From the NCBI GenBank assembly GCA_016280345.1, contig JAEEGN010000098.1, positions 1 to 10,615 on the forward strand: a DNA stretch of 10,615 nucleotides, read 5' to 3'. Shown here piece after piece: positions 1 through 6,500 of this stretch. Under the pieces are notes generated by a model. It was not told the DNA's origin, did not search any database, and saw only the letters and a program-made list of their open reading frames with translations. The stretch comes from Selenomonadaceae bacterium. GTDB taxonomy: Bacteria; Bacillota; Negativicutes; Selenomonadales; Selenomonadaceae. The number at the start of each line of letters is the position of its first letter. Positions within the stretch are counted from its first letter, which is position 1. The position numbers and the translations under genes are program-made.

Positions 1-48
1 CGCCTCCATCTGGAGCACGACCGGCGTTTTGGCGCGCGTCTTTCCCAT
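1..48 (-). CDS. NHLM-type peptidase/ABC exporter, first 16 codons (partial)
   Basis: Only the N-terminus lies in the window: MGKTRAKTPVVLQMEA, reading off the left edge. The K-T-P-V-V-L-Q-M-E-A string is the typical opening of the C39-like peptidase domain in exporters that cleave double-glycine leaders and export RiPPs with nitrile-hydratase-type or Nif11-type leaders. The catalytic Cys of that domain normally follows a few residues later, outside the window. The ATG is one base beyond the TGA of the HlyD gene upstream, with GGAG about 8 bases before the start, so the two are surely co-transcribed. The expected role is to cleave the precursor after VAGG and move the core across the inner membrane with the adaptors encoded upstream. 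The call rests on 16 residues plus context. Confidence 0.75.
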   Translation of the reverse strand, partial: MGKTRAKTPVVLQMEA

Positions 49-49
49 C

Positions 50-1006
50 TCAATCACTCCGTATCCATTGCTTGAGCTTATCGAAAGCATAGACGAGAGG
101 CGCCTTGCGATCAACGATGGCAATGGCGGTGCAGGTCATACCCTCGGTGAGCGTTTCGTCGGGGCCTTCCATCGTTGTCCAGAGATAGCCCGATTTCGTG
201 CTGTTGTCCCGAGTCAGCTCTACCCGTACCTCCATCACCGCGCCGCCGTTTTTCTGCACAATCCAGTTCGAGAATTCCCTGTTCCCCGTCCAATAGGCGA
301 CGCGGTCGCTGTTCACGGGATAGGTGGAGATTTCGATGACAGTACCCACCAGCGAACCGTAGAGGGAGGAGTCGATTGCGCCGGGCGAAACCTGGAGCGT
401 CGTGCCCGGCTTGATCTTGTTTCCGGTCAGCGCCGGCACGAAGATGATCGCGAAGATATCCTGATTCTTTTCCTGCACAACCACATCATACAGCGCTGCG
501 CCGGCCTGGACAATCTCTCCGGGACGAACGCGCCGGGCCACAACCTTGCCGTCATAAGGACTGATGACCTGCGCCTGGTGATGGAACTTCTCCTTCGCCG
601 AAGCGAGCTGGGCCGTGCGGGAACGCATATCCTCATAGCTGGTGGCGGTATGAGCCTGTTCGGCGTTGAGGTACACCTGCTGCTCCAGCTCCGACTGTTC
701 AATGACCGCCACCACGTCACCCTTGGCGACAATGTCCCCGGGCTCCTTGCTCAATTCCATCACCCGCCCACCGCTGGTGGGGGCGATATTGGCGACGCCG
801 TTGTCGTCAATGAGAATACCGTAGCCCATGACTTTGTCGGCCATGACGCCAAACAACGACCAGACGACAATGGAAAACAGCGTGACCGCCACTGCCGCCA
901 GTGCGATCCAGCCAGTGGAAGTGGTGATGACGAAAACTGTCCCCGCCTTTTCCGGCTGCTTGAGTTTTTCCAGGGCTTTCTTCTGGAATATCTGACTAGA
1001 ACTCAT
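50..1006 (-). CDS. NHLM bacteriocin-system HlyD-type secretion protein
   Basis: A 318-residue periplasmic adaptor (membrane fusion protein). A cytoplasmic N-terminus of about 30 residues is followed by one membrane segment (about 32-54). Then come a first lipoyl/biotinyl half (about 63-104, with the D-I-V-A-K-G-D-V-V-A turn), a short helical hairpin (about 105-145), the second lipoyl half (about 147-175, P-Y-D-G-K-V-V-A-R) and a beta-barrel region to the end. The hairpin, about 40 residues, is much shorter than in classical HlyD, so any reach toward an outer-membrane partner is limited. The ATG overlaps the end of the upstream adaptor by 11 bases, with GGAGG and AGGG just before it, and the exporter begins one base after its stop. 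The layout fits the HlyD partner of NHLP-leader bacteriocin exporters. The family assignment is from sequence recognition, not a search. Confidence 0.85.
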   Translation of the reverse strand: MSSSQIFQKKALEKLKQPEKAGTVFVITTSTGWIALAAVAVTLFSIVVWSLFGVMADKVMGYGILIDDNGVANIAPTSGGRVMELSKEPGDIVAKGDVVAVIEQSELEQQVYLNAEQAHTATSYEDMRSRTAQLASAKEKFHHQAQVISPYDGKVVARRVRPGEIVQAGAALYDVVVQEKNQDIFAIIFVPALTGNKIKPGTTLQVSPGAIDSSLYGSLVGTVIEISTYPVNSDRVAYWTGNREFSNWIVQKNGGAVMEVRVELTRDNSTKSGYLWTTMEGPDETLTEGMTCTAIAIVDRKAPLVYAFDKLKQWIRSD

Positions 1007-2180
1007 ATTCCCTGGCCTCCACTTTCATGCCCTCGGTATAGTCTGCCGGATTGGCGATAACTACCAGCTCACCCTCCCTGATGCCGTCAGTGATCTCCAC
1101 CATGTTCTCGTCGCTGATACCGCAGACGACGGTCCGACGGATAAGTCGGCTATCGCTGTCCAGCATATAGACGCTGGCTGTTCCGTCCCTATCTGCCCGG
1201 TGAAGACAGGAAAGAGGTACCGCCAGGGCACGAATGGTATTTCCGGACAGAACCTCCACTTTGTCGTAATAGGTAGGCTCCAGAATACCGCCGGGATTCT
1301 CCACTTCCCAAATGACCTGATGAAACTCGGAATCCGAATCGGCGGAGGGATAGATGTACTGCAACTTCATAGCGAACTGGTTGGGCTTCAGACCCGACGG
1401 AATACGCGTCTTGTCAAAAGGATAGGCCTTATGTGTCAGGCGATGGGGGGGAATCTGGACAATGAATTTCCCGCCCATGGCCAAAAGTTCCATGAGCTTC
1501 TGATGGGGTAGCACGGAAAAAGCGCTGAGCAGCCGCAAATCCGCCAGCATGAACAATCCTTCCCCTGCCCGGACATACTTGCCGGCTTCGCGGTAAACCT
1601 GAATGATGTTGGCGTCCCGTGGGGCACTGATGACCATTTTCTCCTCCTCGGCTCGTACCAGGTCCCGCTGGGCGATTTTGTTCTCGAGCTTGGCCTGGGC
1701 TGCGTCTCGCTGGGCTACGGCGCTGTCGTATTCCTGTTGAGAGATAGCGTTATGCTCCACGAGGTACTTATATCGCTCAGCGGTCTGCGCGTAATTCAGC
1801 GCCGTAGCCCGCGCCCCTTCGATATCCGCTTCAGCCGAGGCGATCGACGCCAAAAGGTCGTTGTTTGTCATCGTGGCCAGCACGTCACCCTCATTCACGC
1901 GCTGGCCCACATGGGCATGAACCGTGTTGATCACGCCTTCATACTGGGCGGCGACGTCGATGGTCCAGAGCGCCCTTGTCGTGATGCTCACATTTGGGAC
2001 GACGGCGTGAATATCACGATAACCGGCACGGGTGACGGGAAGCACCGTGTACTGCGCCGCCTCCATCTTATCGATGTGCCGACGGCTGGCCTCGTTGATA
2101 TAAGCGCCGTAACCGGCGACGAGAATGACGATAACGATGATGGCGAAAATCGCTATTCTCAGATACCTCTGCGCGTTCAA
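996..2180 (-). CDS. RND/HlyD-type periplasmic adaptor, TTG start
   Basis: A 394-residue adaptor anchored by one N-terminal membrane segment (about 7-28). It has a first lipoyl half (about 76-107, with V-G-Q-R-V-N-E-G-D-V-L-A), a coiled-coil hairpin of about 70 residues (108-180), the second lipoyl half (181-213, I-S-A-P-R-D-A-N), beta-barrel (about 214-310) and a membrane-proximal domain (about 315-390, with V-P-L-S-C-L and R-E-G-E-L-V-V). This architecture matches the MacA/AcrA group of adaptors. The start is TTG at 2180: a strong GGGAGGGGG lies 6-9 bases upstream, and the next in-frame ATG (residue 39) would remove the membrane anchor. The gene follows the precursor after a strong hairpin and overlaps the next HlyD gene by 11 bases. 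It probably forms part of the export path for the modified peptide. No inner-membrane permease partner is visible in the window. Confidence 0.8.
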   Translation of the reverse strand: MNAQRYLRIAIFAIIVIVILVAGYGAYINEASRRHIDKMEAAQYTVLPVTRAGYRDIHAVVPNVSITTRALWTIDVAAQYEGVINTVHAHVGQRVNEGDVLATMTNNDLLASIASAEADIEGARATALNYAQTAERYKYLVEHNAISQQEYDSAVAQRDAAQAKLENKIAQRDLVRAEEEKMVISAPRDANIIQVYREAGKYVRAGEGLFMLADLRLLSAFSVLPHQKLMELLAMGGKFIVQIPPHRLTHKAYPFDKTRIPSGLKPNQFAMKLQYIYPSADSDSEFHQVIWEVENPGGILEPTYYDKVEVLSGNTIRALAVPLSCLHRADRDGTASVYMLDSDSRLIRRTVVCGISDENMVEITDGIREGELVVIANPADYTEGMKVEAREYEF

Positions 2181-2186
2181 TGGCTT

Positions 2187-2196
2187 CCCCCTCCCT
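2187..2196 (-). promoter_or_regulatory. Strong Shine-Dalgarno for the TTG-started adaptor
   Basis: The minus strand reads AGGGAGGGGG here, an excellent match to the 16S anti-SD. The GGAGG core ends 9 bases before the TTG at 2180. This decides the start of the adaptor gene and partly compensates for the weak start codon. It lies just after the hairpin at 2215-2262, so translation of the transport genes depends on polymerase passing that hairpin. Confidence 0.7.
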
Positions 2197-2205
2197 GTAC
2201 CCTAC

Positions 2206-2262
2206 AGGCAAAGAAAAGCACTCCCTCCCGCCGGCCGTGCCCCGGCGGGAGGACAGTGCTTT
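2206..2262 (-). terminator. Strong hairpin terminator/attenuator after the precursor gene
   Basis: On the minus strand an 8-bp outer stem (2255-2262 with 2215-2222) and an 11-bp GC-rich inner stem (2242-2252 with 2224-2234) enclose a 7-base loop, with a small internal mismatch. The stem is followed by TTTTCTTT. It starts 56 bases after the precursor stop and precedes the adaptor SD. No promoter for the transport genes was seen downstream of it, so it probably acts as a partial terminator that lets a fraction of transcripts continue. A T-rich run on the other side also makes it a possible plus-strand terminator. Confidence 0.8.
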
Positions 2263-2317
2263 CATTTTTGTTTCTTCAAAGCGGCGGGTAAAAATCTGTC
2301 CGCATAGCCATTGAATC

Positions 2318-2845
2318 TCAGATAAAGACAGCGACCAGTGCGACCACGGCGCCGACGGCACCCTCAAATTCAAGCACAGCGGTAGTAGAGCCCTCCAGAA
2401 TCTCAACGACAGTCGTCGCGGCTTCGCCTGTCTGGACAACATTCGTCGCCGTCGCAGCGCTGTCACCGCCGGCGACAGCAGCCAGTTCCGCCTTGGACAG
2501 CGCTTTTGGCGAAGCGGGCAGCACCAGATAGCGGGTATCCTCGGTGTTCTGGATGATGCGGACTTCAGCGCCTTCCGGGAGAACGATATCGTGATTTTCC
2601 ACCCGGTTCAAAAGGCCCTTCGAGATAGCCTGCACCGCTTCCTTCGGATTGTCGGCCGGCAACACCAGGTACTTCACCATCTTTGGGGCTTCGATAACCT
2701 TGTAGGTGACGCCCTCCTCAACTTGGAAACCCGCTTCGGCAAGCACACTCTCCGGGTCCTCAAGGAAGCGCTTCCTGTACGCCTCGTCTTCCCAGCACTT
2801 GGAGATGACCGCGCCAAAAGCTACCGCATTCTTCTTCTTGTCCAT
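2318..2845 (-). CDS. Proteusin-type RiPP precursor with nitrile-hydratase-like leader
   Basis: A 175-residue precursor. The leader (residues 1-127) opens with a nitrile-hydratase-alpha-like helix region (C-W-E-D-E-A-Y-R-K-R-F-L-E-D-P, about 17-31). It then contains two YLVLPA segments 47 residues apart (59-64 and 106-111) and ends in ELAAVAGG (120-127), the usual double-glycine cleavage site. The core (128-175, DNA 2464-2321) is 48 residues: 10 Val, 10 Ala, 7 Thr, 5 Glu, 4 Gly and no Cys, Lys, Arg, His, Pro, Met, Trp or Tyr. It holds a tandem pair TTVVEILEGS / TTAVLEFEGA and an uncharged C-terminus ending VVALVAVFI. An open frame continues upstream to 2989, but the ATG at 2845 is preferred: AAAGG stands about 10 bases before it, a promoter lies at 2879-2907, and the protein then begins where the leader family does. 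With the epimerase and C-methyltransferase next to it, the core should gain D-residues and C-methyl groups. Which residues are changed cannot be read from the sequence. Confidence 0.88.
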   Translation of the reverse strand: MDKKKNAVAFGAVISKCWEDEAYRKRFLEDPESVLAEAGFQVEEGVTYKVIEAPKMVKYLVLPADNPKEAVQAISKGLLNRVENHDIVLPEGAEVRIIQNTEDTRYLVLPASPKALSKAELAAVAGGDSAATATNVVQTGEAATTVVEILEGSTTAVLEFEGAVGAVVALVAVFI

Positions 2846-2878
2846 GTTACCACCCTTTCTGTAATAGTATCTATTCCT

Positions 2879-2907
2879 ATCATAGCAAGTCGCCTTTTTT
2901 TTCACAA
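2879..2907 (-). promoter_or_regulatory. Precursor promoter with extended -10
   Basis: On the minus strand TTGTGA (2907-2902) is followed by a 17-base spacer and TATGAT (2884-2879), with TG one base before the -10 (TGC-TATGAT). A start near 2872 gives a leader of about 27 bases with an AAAGG ribosome site. It lies in the 128-base gap between the epimerase stop and the precursor ATG, so the precursor can be made independently of the enzymes. An inverted repeat (AAGACCT, 2906-2912, with AGGTCTT, 2959-2965) touches the -35 edge and could be a regulator site; that part is speculative. Confidence 0.65.
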
Positions 2908-2926
2908 GACCTTTTTTGCTTTTCCC

Positions 2927-2948
2927 GAGAGAAAGCCGGAAAACCGGC
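2927..2948 (-). terminator. Short hairpin after the epimerase gene (weak terminator candidate)
   Basis: On the minus strand GCCGG (2948-2944) and CCGGC (2939-2935) form a 5-bp GC stem with a TTTT loop, followed by TTTCTCTC. It sits 26 bases after the epimerase stop and upstream of the precursor promoter. The stem is short and the T-run broken, so it may only pause polymerase. Confidence 0.3.
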
Positions 2949-2973
2949 GGACTGAAACAGGTCTTTTCCGCCC

Positions 2974-4401
2974 CTATTTCCCTTCGCACTCGTAAGGCTC
3001 CAGAAAAAGGCCGGCGGTCTCGAACTTCTTCAGCAGATAGAAAACGTGGGCCGGCGATTCGTCGCTTTCTTCCAGCAACTCTCCGGCGATGTCCATGGCG
3101 CTTTTCCCACCCGTCCGGAGTTTCCTCAACACATCCTGGTAAAGTTGGGCCGGGAGATCGTCCTGCCCGCAGAATTTGAGCCGGATTATCCCGGGGCGAG
3201 AGAAGGCGATGCCGTCTTCCGTCGCCTCAAAGGAGAGCCCCGGACGCAGGAACAGCGGCTGCGTCTTGGGTAACTCCTCCGCCATGTAACGGCTTATCAT
3301 CCCTTCAAAAACGCGCCGGAAATCAGCGAGATCGGTGAAGGTCTCCCGGGCAATGATCTGCTCGCCCGTCGGATATTCCGGCGAAGCTCCGCAGGGTGTG
3401 AGCAACCGGATCGAATGCCCGGCCAGGTTGACGACGAAGCCGCTGAGGCAGCAGATCGTACTGCCCTCGCTTTCCGGCGCCGTCCTGATTTTGCCGCTTC
3501 TCGCCCGTCCCGCGTTGGCGAAGCGGCAGAAAGGCGCCTCCGGGAACTGCGGCAACAGTTCCACGAAGAGCAGTTCCTCCAGCGTGAAATAGTCGCAAAT
3601 CCGTCGCAGGATGTCGAGGCTCAGCACCGAAAAACGATGGATGCGCCGGTACTTCGGCATCATTTTTTCCAGATAGGCCCGGGTTCGCTCCGGCCGGCGC
3701 ATGGCCGCCGCCGTCGTGACCTGGGGCACGATACCAAATACCTCGAAAAAATCCTCGGTGAATTTCTCATAATCGGGATTATCAAAGGGCTCCGTAGCGT
3801 AATAACAGGTGCCGGACCCCGCCGCCGAGCCGATGGTCTCCTTCGTGTATTCCAAAATACCACGCCAGAGGGCGCATGTTTCGTCATCATAGCGGGCAAC
3901 CTTCTCCAGTTGCGGCGCGGCGACACCGCAAAAGGGGCAACCCACGGAGCAACCGATATTGAGCTCGAAAGTCAGCGGCACGTGAATTAGGGACTCGTTC
4001 CGCGCGCCGAGTTCCACCCAGCAACGGTTCAACTGACGACTCCGCCATGCCCGGAATGCCGGATGCACCGGCACGCATTCCTCCCGGGCCATCCGGTCCC
4101 GGTCGGCCCGCTTCTCCCGAATGAAGGCGTGATAGCGCCGGGCCGCCAGCGGTATCTTCTCCCGATCGCCGGCGTTATACTGTGTCGCCAGTTCGGTAGA
4201 GGTGAGAATCTGAACGGAAAGCACGTCCACGGAAAGCCCATGCTCCGCCAGTGCCGCTGCCGGGTCCTCCCGGAAACGACGGGCAAAACCCGGATCCATC
4301 GACCAGAGTTCCACCGCCCGCTTGACTTCAGCGACCTGCCGGATATAAGCGGCATCATCCTGGGACGGGTCCATCAGAATCCGTATCGCCTGCTCGCCCA
4401 T
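2974..4401 (-). CDS. PoyD-like radical SAM peptide epimerase
   Basis: 475 residues. The [4Fe-4S] motif is C-S-V-G-C-P-F-C (Cys151, 155, 158; CX3CX2C), preceded by F-E-L-N-I-G as in PoyD-type RiPP epimerases. These convert L- to D-residues by removing the alpha-hydrogen and returning one from a cysteine; Cys337 in LLTPC, or Cys317/318, are candidate donors here (inference). Other landmarks are GSGTCYYATEPFDNPDYEKF (about 196-214) and a C-terminal helical, winged-helix-like segment (about 415-470) that may help bind the leader. Residues 34-60 resemble the precursor leader (RRFREDPAAALAEHG against KRFLEDPESVLAEAG). The ATG at 4401 overlaps the methyltransferase by 47 bases, with GGGAG and AAAGG before it, so translation is probably coupled. 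The length is typical for the family. An alternative ATG at 4374 lacks a good ribosome site. Confidence 0.87.
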   Translation of the reverse strand: MGEQAIRILMDPSQDDAAYIRQVAEVKRAVELWSMDPGFARRFREDPAAALAEHGLSVDVLSVQILTSTELATQYNAGDREKIPLAARRYHAFIREKRADRDRMAREECVPVHPAFRAWRSRQLNRCWVELGARNESLIHVPLTFELNIGCSVGCPFCGVAAPQLEKVARYDDETCALWRGILEYTKETIGSAAGSGTCYYATEPFDNPDYEKFTEDFFEVFGIVPQVTTAAAMRRPERTRAYLEKMMPKYRRIHRFSVLSLDILRRICDYFTLEELLFVELLPQFPEAPFCRFANAGRARSGKIRTAPESEGSTICCLSGFVVNLAGHSIRLLTPCGASPEYPTGEQIIARETFTDLADFRRVFEGMISRYMAEELPKTQPLFLRPGLSFEATEDGIAFSRPGIIRLKFCGQDDLPAQLYQDVLRKLRTGGKSAMDIAGELLEESDESPAHVFYLLKKFETAGLFLEPYECEGK

Positions 4402-6295
4402 TGCCTTTCATCTCCCTCTTTTTCCAGGGGTCCGTATCGACGGCCAGAGCCAGATACTCCCCACCGATATGCACCATCAGGTTTTCCTCCGTCAGATAGT
4501 CCAAAGCCGCCTGTACCTCACCACCATAACCGGAAAATTCCTTCCGAAGGGACGCTTCGGATCGCACGGCGCGGCACGCCCGGTAAACCTCAGCTTGCAG
4601 TCCCTCCAAATGATAGACGGCATGCCGGGCTATCGTTCTCATATCGTAAATAAAGACGCCCGCCGCCGTGTCCTCCATATCAAGGCGCTGCGGATTAAAC
4701 CGTTCGTTCAGCCATTGTTTCGCATACGCATGTACCCTGGCGTATCCCGGCCCCTTCCGCGTGCAGTCGTAGTAGTCCCGTAGCGGCTCTTCCCCGGCAG
4801 GTTCGAACTGGAACGCCGTCCGTTCAATAAAGTCCCGGTCGGCAAAGACGAAATCATAAGCAGTTCCCGTACGCAGTTCCAGACCGTATCGCTCCGGGTT
4901 TTCCGTATACTCCCCGTACCGCTGGTAAATAATATGGATGAAGTGGTTCGGCGGTGACAGATGCATGAGCTTCGGCAGGAGATCGGCCATCTCCGCGTAG
5001 TATTCGTCCTTTTCCCCCACAAAGCCACACAGGAGATTCCAGGTGAGCATGATGTGATAGACCCGACAGTTCTTCAGGGTTTCAATCTGCTTGATAGCGC
5101 GGCAGCCTTTGTTCATCAAGCGCAGGACGTCGTCCTGGAGACTCTCGACGCCCGGCTGGAACTGGAAGAAGCCGGCCGATGACAGCGCGCGGACGTCCGC
5201 TGCAGTGAGGTTCGATTTGAGCTCGGTAAAGATACGCAGGGAAATCCGCTTGGCCTTCAGCGCGGCGGGCAATTCTTTCATCTGACGATAGCTCAGGATG
5301 CTGTCGGTAAAGACGCAAATCTTCGCCTCCGGATACCGCCGGGAAAGCGCCGCGAGTTCGTCGGCTACATGGCTGGCCGTCTTTTCCCGATAACTTCTGG
5401 TCGGTCCGTTCAGCCCGCAGAAAGCGCAGGGCTTCTTCGCCCCCCACCAACAGCCACGGGAACCCTCCATCATAACCCGCGGTGTCTCACGATCCGGGAA
5501 AAGCTCCTTATAGGTTCGGATGAAATCGTCAAAGTCCGGCGTCGGAATCGATTCCGCGTCTTTCGTCACACGGCAGACAGGGCTTTGCGGCCGCTTTGAG
5601 CAACGGGACAATACGCCAAAGGGCAATTCCTCCGGCGGAATCTCCCCCTCCTTCAGCAGACGGGCGCAGACATCGGCGAAAACTTCGTCCGCCTCGCCGA
5701 GGAAGACGTAATCCGTTTCTTTGATATGCTCGATGAACGCCACCCCGGCATCGCCCATGCAATTCGATCCGCCTATCAGGATGATCGGCGGATCCTTTTC
5801 CTGCTTCAGCCGCCGAACGAGGGCGATGTTGGCGTTGATCTGCTGGAACATGGATGCCAGGGCGACGATTTTCGGGCGGTGCGCCATCACCCGGGCAGCG
5901 GCTTCCTCGATGAACGCCGCCGCCTTCACCTGCAGCGCCGGCAGATTATCCAGCCACCAACGCCCCCTCTCCAGATCTTCAGAGCTGGCCCCGGCCCAGG
6001 CAAGGCGCCGGTTAATGAGCCAGTCAGCGTATTCTTCCAGCGAACGAAGCGGTTTCCCATGCGCCGCCCGGGCGAAAATCATCTCCCCAATCTGAAAGTC
6101 GGCACTGGCAAATATCGTGCGGTTGAAATAGGTAATGCCACAATATTTGGCAAAATATATGTACTCATGCTGAATGACGCTTTTGATGCCCGCCCGTGTT
6201 AGACACGCCTTCAAAAGTGCCGGCGCCACCGACGGCAAATAAATCTCGGCAAACGGCATGGAGACAAAGCAAACGTCAACCACGTCCGGACTCAT
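4355..6295 (-). CDS. Cobalamin-binding radical SAM RiPP C-methyltransferase (PoyB/PoyC-like)
   Basis: 646 residues from the chosen start. The N-terminal half (to about 230) looks like a Rossmann-type cobalamin-binding domain: VSMPFAEIYLPSVAPALLKA near the start, then ILIGGSNCMGDAG and DYVFLGEADEVF. The radical SAM domain carries SRGCWWGAKKPCAFCGLNG (Cys282, 290, 293; CX7CX2C), the signature I associate with RiPP-maturation B12 radical SAM enzymes that methylate unactivated carbons. A C-terminal winged-helix-like segment (about 560-620) may contact the leader. The frame is open up to a GTG at 6385, but ATG 6295 is preferred: GAGGG lies 8 bases before it, a TGCTATAAT -10 element at 6371-6363 would start the transcript below the earlier start codons, and family members begin shortly before VSMPFA. 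It is first in the operon and overlaps the epimerase by 47 bases. Val, Ile and Thr of the core are plausible substrates. Confidence 0.87.
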   Translation of the reverse strand: MSPDVVDVCFVSMPFAEIYLPSVAPALLKACLTRAGIKSVIQHEYIYFAKYCGITYFNRTIFASADFQIGEMIFARAAHGKPLRSLEEYADWLINRRLAWAGASSEDLERGRWWLDNLPALQVKAAAFIEEAAARVMAHRPKIVALASMFQQINANIALVRRLKQEKDPPIILIGGSNCMGDAGVAFIEHIKETDYVFLGEADEVFADVCARLLKEGEIPPEELPFGVLSRCSKRPQSPVCRVTKDAESIPTPDFDDFIRTYKELFPDRETPRVMMEGSRGCWWGAKKPCAFCGLNGPTRSYREKTASHVADELAALSRRYPEAKICVFTDSILSYRQMKELPAALKAKRISLRIFTELKSNLTAADVRALSSAGFFQFQPGVESLQDDVLRLMNKGCRAIKQIETLKNCRVYHIMLTWNLLCGFVGEKDEYYAEMADLLPKLMHLSPPNHFIHIIYQRYGEYTENPERYGLELRTGTAYDFVFADRDFIERTAFQFEPAGEEPLRDYYDCTRKGPGYARVHAYAKQWLNERFNPQRLDMEDTAAGVFIYDMRTIARHAVYHLEGLQAEVYRACRAVRSEASLRKEFSGYGGEVQAALDYLTEENLMVHIGGEYLALAVDTDPWKKREMKGNGRAGDTDSDGPVPG

Positions 6296-6362
6296 CACGC
6301 ATTCCCTCATTTCCACTGCTGTCAGAACAGCCTCCTGACTGCTCCGGAGTTCCTGAGTTTTC

Positions 6363-6395
6363 ATTATAGCACATTTTCCTGCCACGATGTATCAA
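6363..6395 (-). promoter_or_regulatory. RiPP operon promoter (extended -10)
   Basis: The minus strand reads TGCTATAAT at 6371-6363, a perfect -10 hexamer with the extended TG. The best -35-like element, TTGATA (6395-6390), is 21 bases away, too far to be optimal, so this may be an extended -10 promoter or need an activator. A start near 6356 leaves an untranslated leader of about 60 bases before the ATG at 6295. Confidence 0.6.
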
Positions 6396-6423
6396 TTTCC
6401 CTGTGTTGAGGATGGAAAAACAG

Positions 6424-6452
6424 TTGAAATTCTCTTTTTGTCAAACTATAAT
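6424..6452 (+). promoter_or_regulatory. Chemoreceptor gene promoter
   Basis: TTGAAA (6424-6429), a 17-base spacer and TATAAT (6447-6452) give a near-consensus sigma-70 promoter, with a start near 6459. The ribosome site AAAGGAG (6485-6491) and ATG 6501 follow. The promoter diverges from the RiPP operon promoter; the two -10 elements are about 80 bases apart. Confidence 0.8.
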
Positions 6453-6500
6453 AATCCCAGAGGATATCTATTTTTCAGGGAGCGAAAGGAGCGTATTTTC

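Noticed and set aside
29..1060. A long plus-strand reading frame (343 codons) opposite the HlyD gene.
   Set aside because: Its translation is Arg/His-rich and family-less, and it mirrors a well supported gene; a shadow frame of GC-rich DNA. The same holds for 6672-7934 on the minus strand and 9563-10486 on the plus strand.
2846..2989. A 48-residue N-terminal extension of the precursor.
   Set aside because: It overlaps the epimerase end and the precursor promoter, is Lys/Arg-rich and unlike leader peptides, and the ATG at 2845 has the ribosome site.
6296..6360. A cobalamin riboswitch upstream of the B12-dependent methyltransferase.
   Set aside because: The untranslated leader is only about 60 bases and shows no B12-box-like sequence.
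6296..6385. An N-terminal extension of the methyltransferase from GTG 6385 or ATG 6364.
   Set aside because: TATAAT of the likely promoter overlaps these codons, so they would lie upstream of or at the transcript start; the ATG at 6295 has a proper ribosome site.
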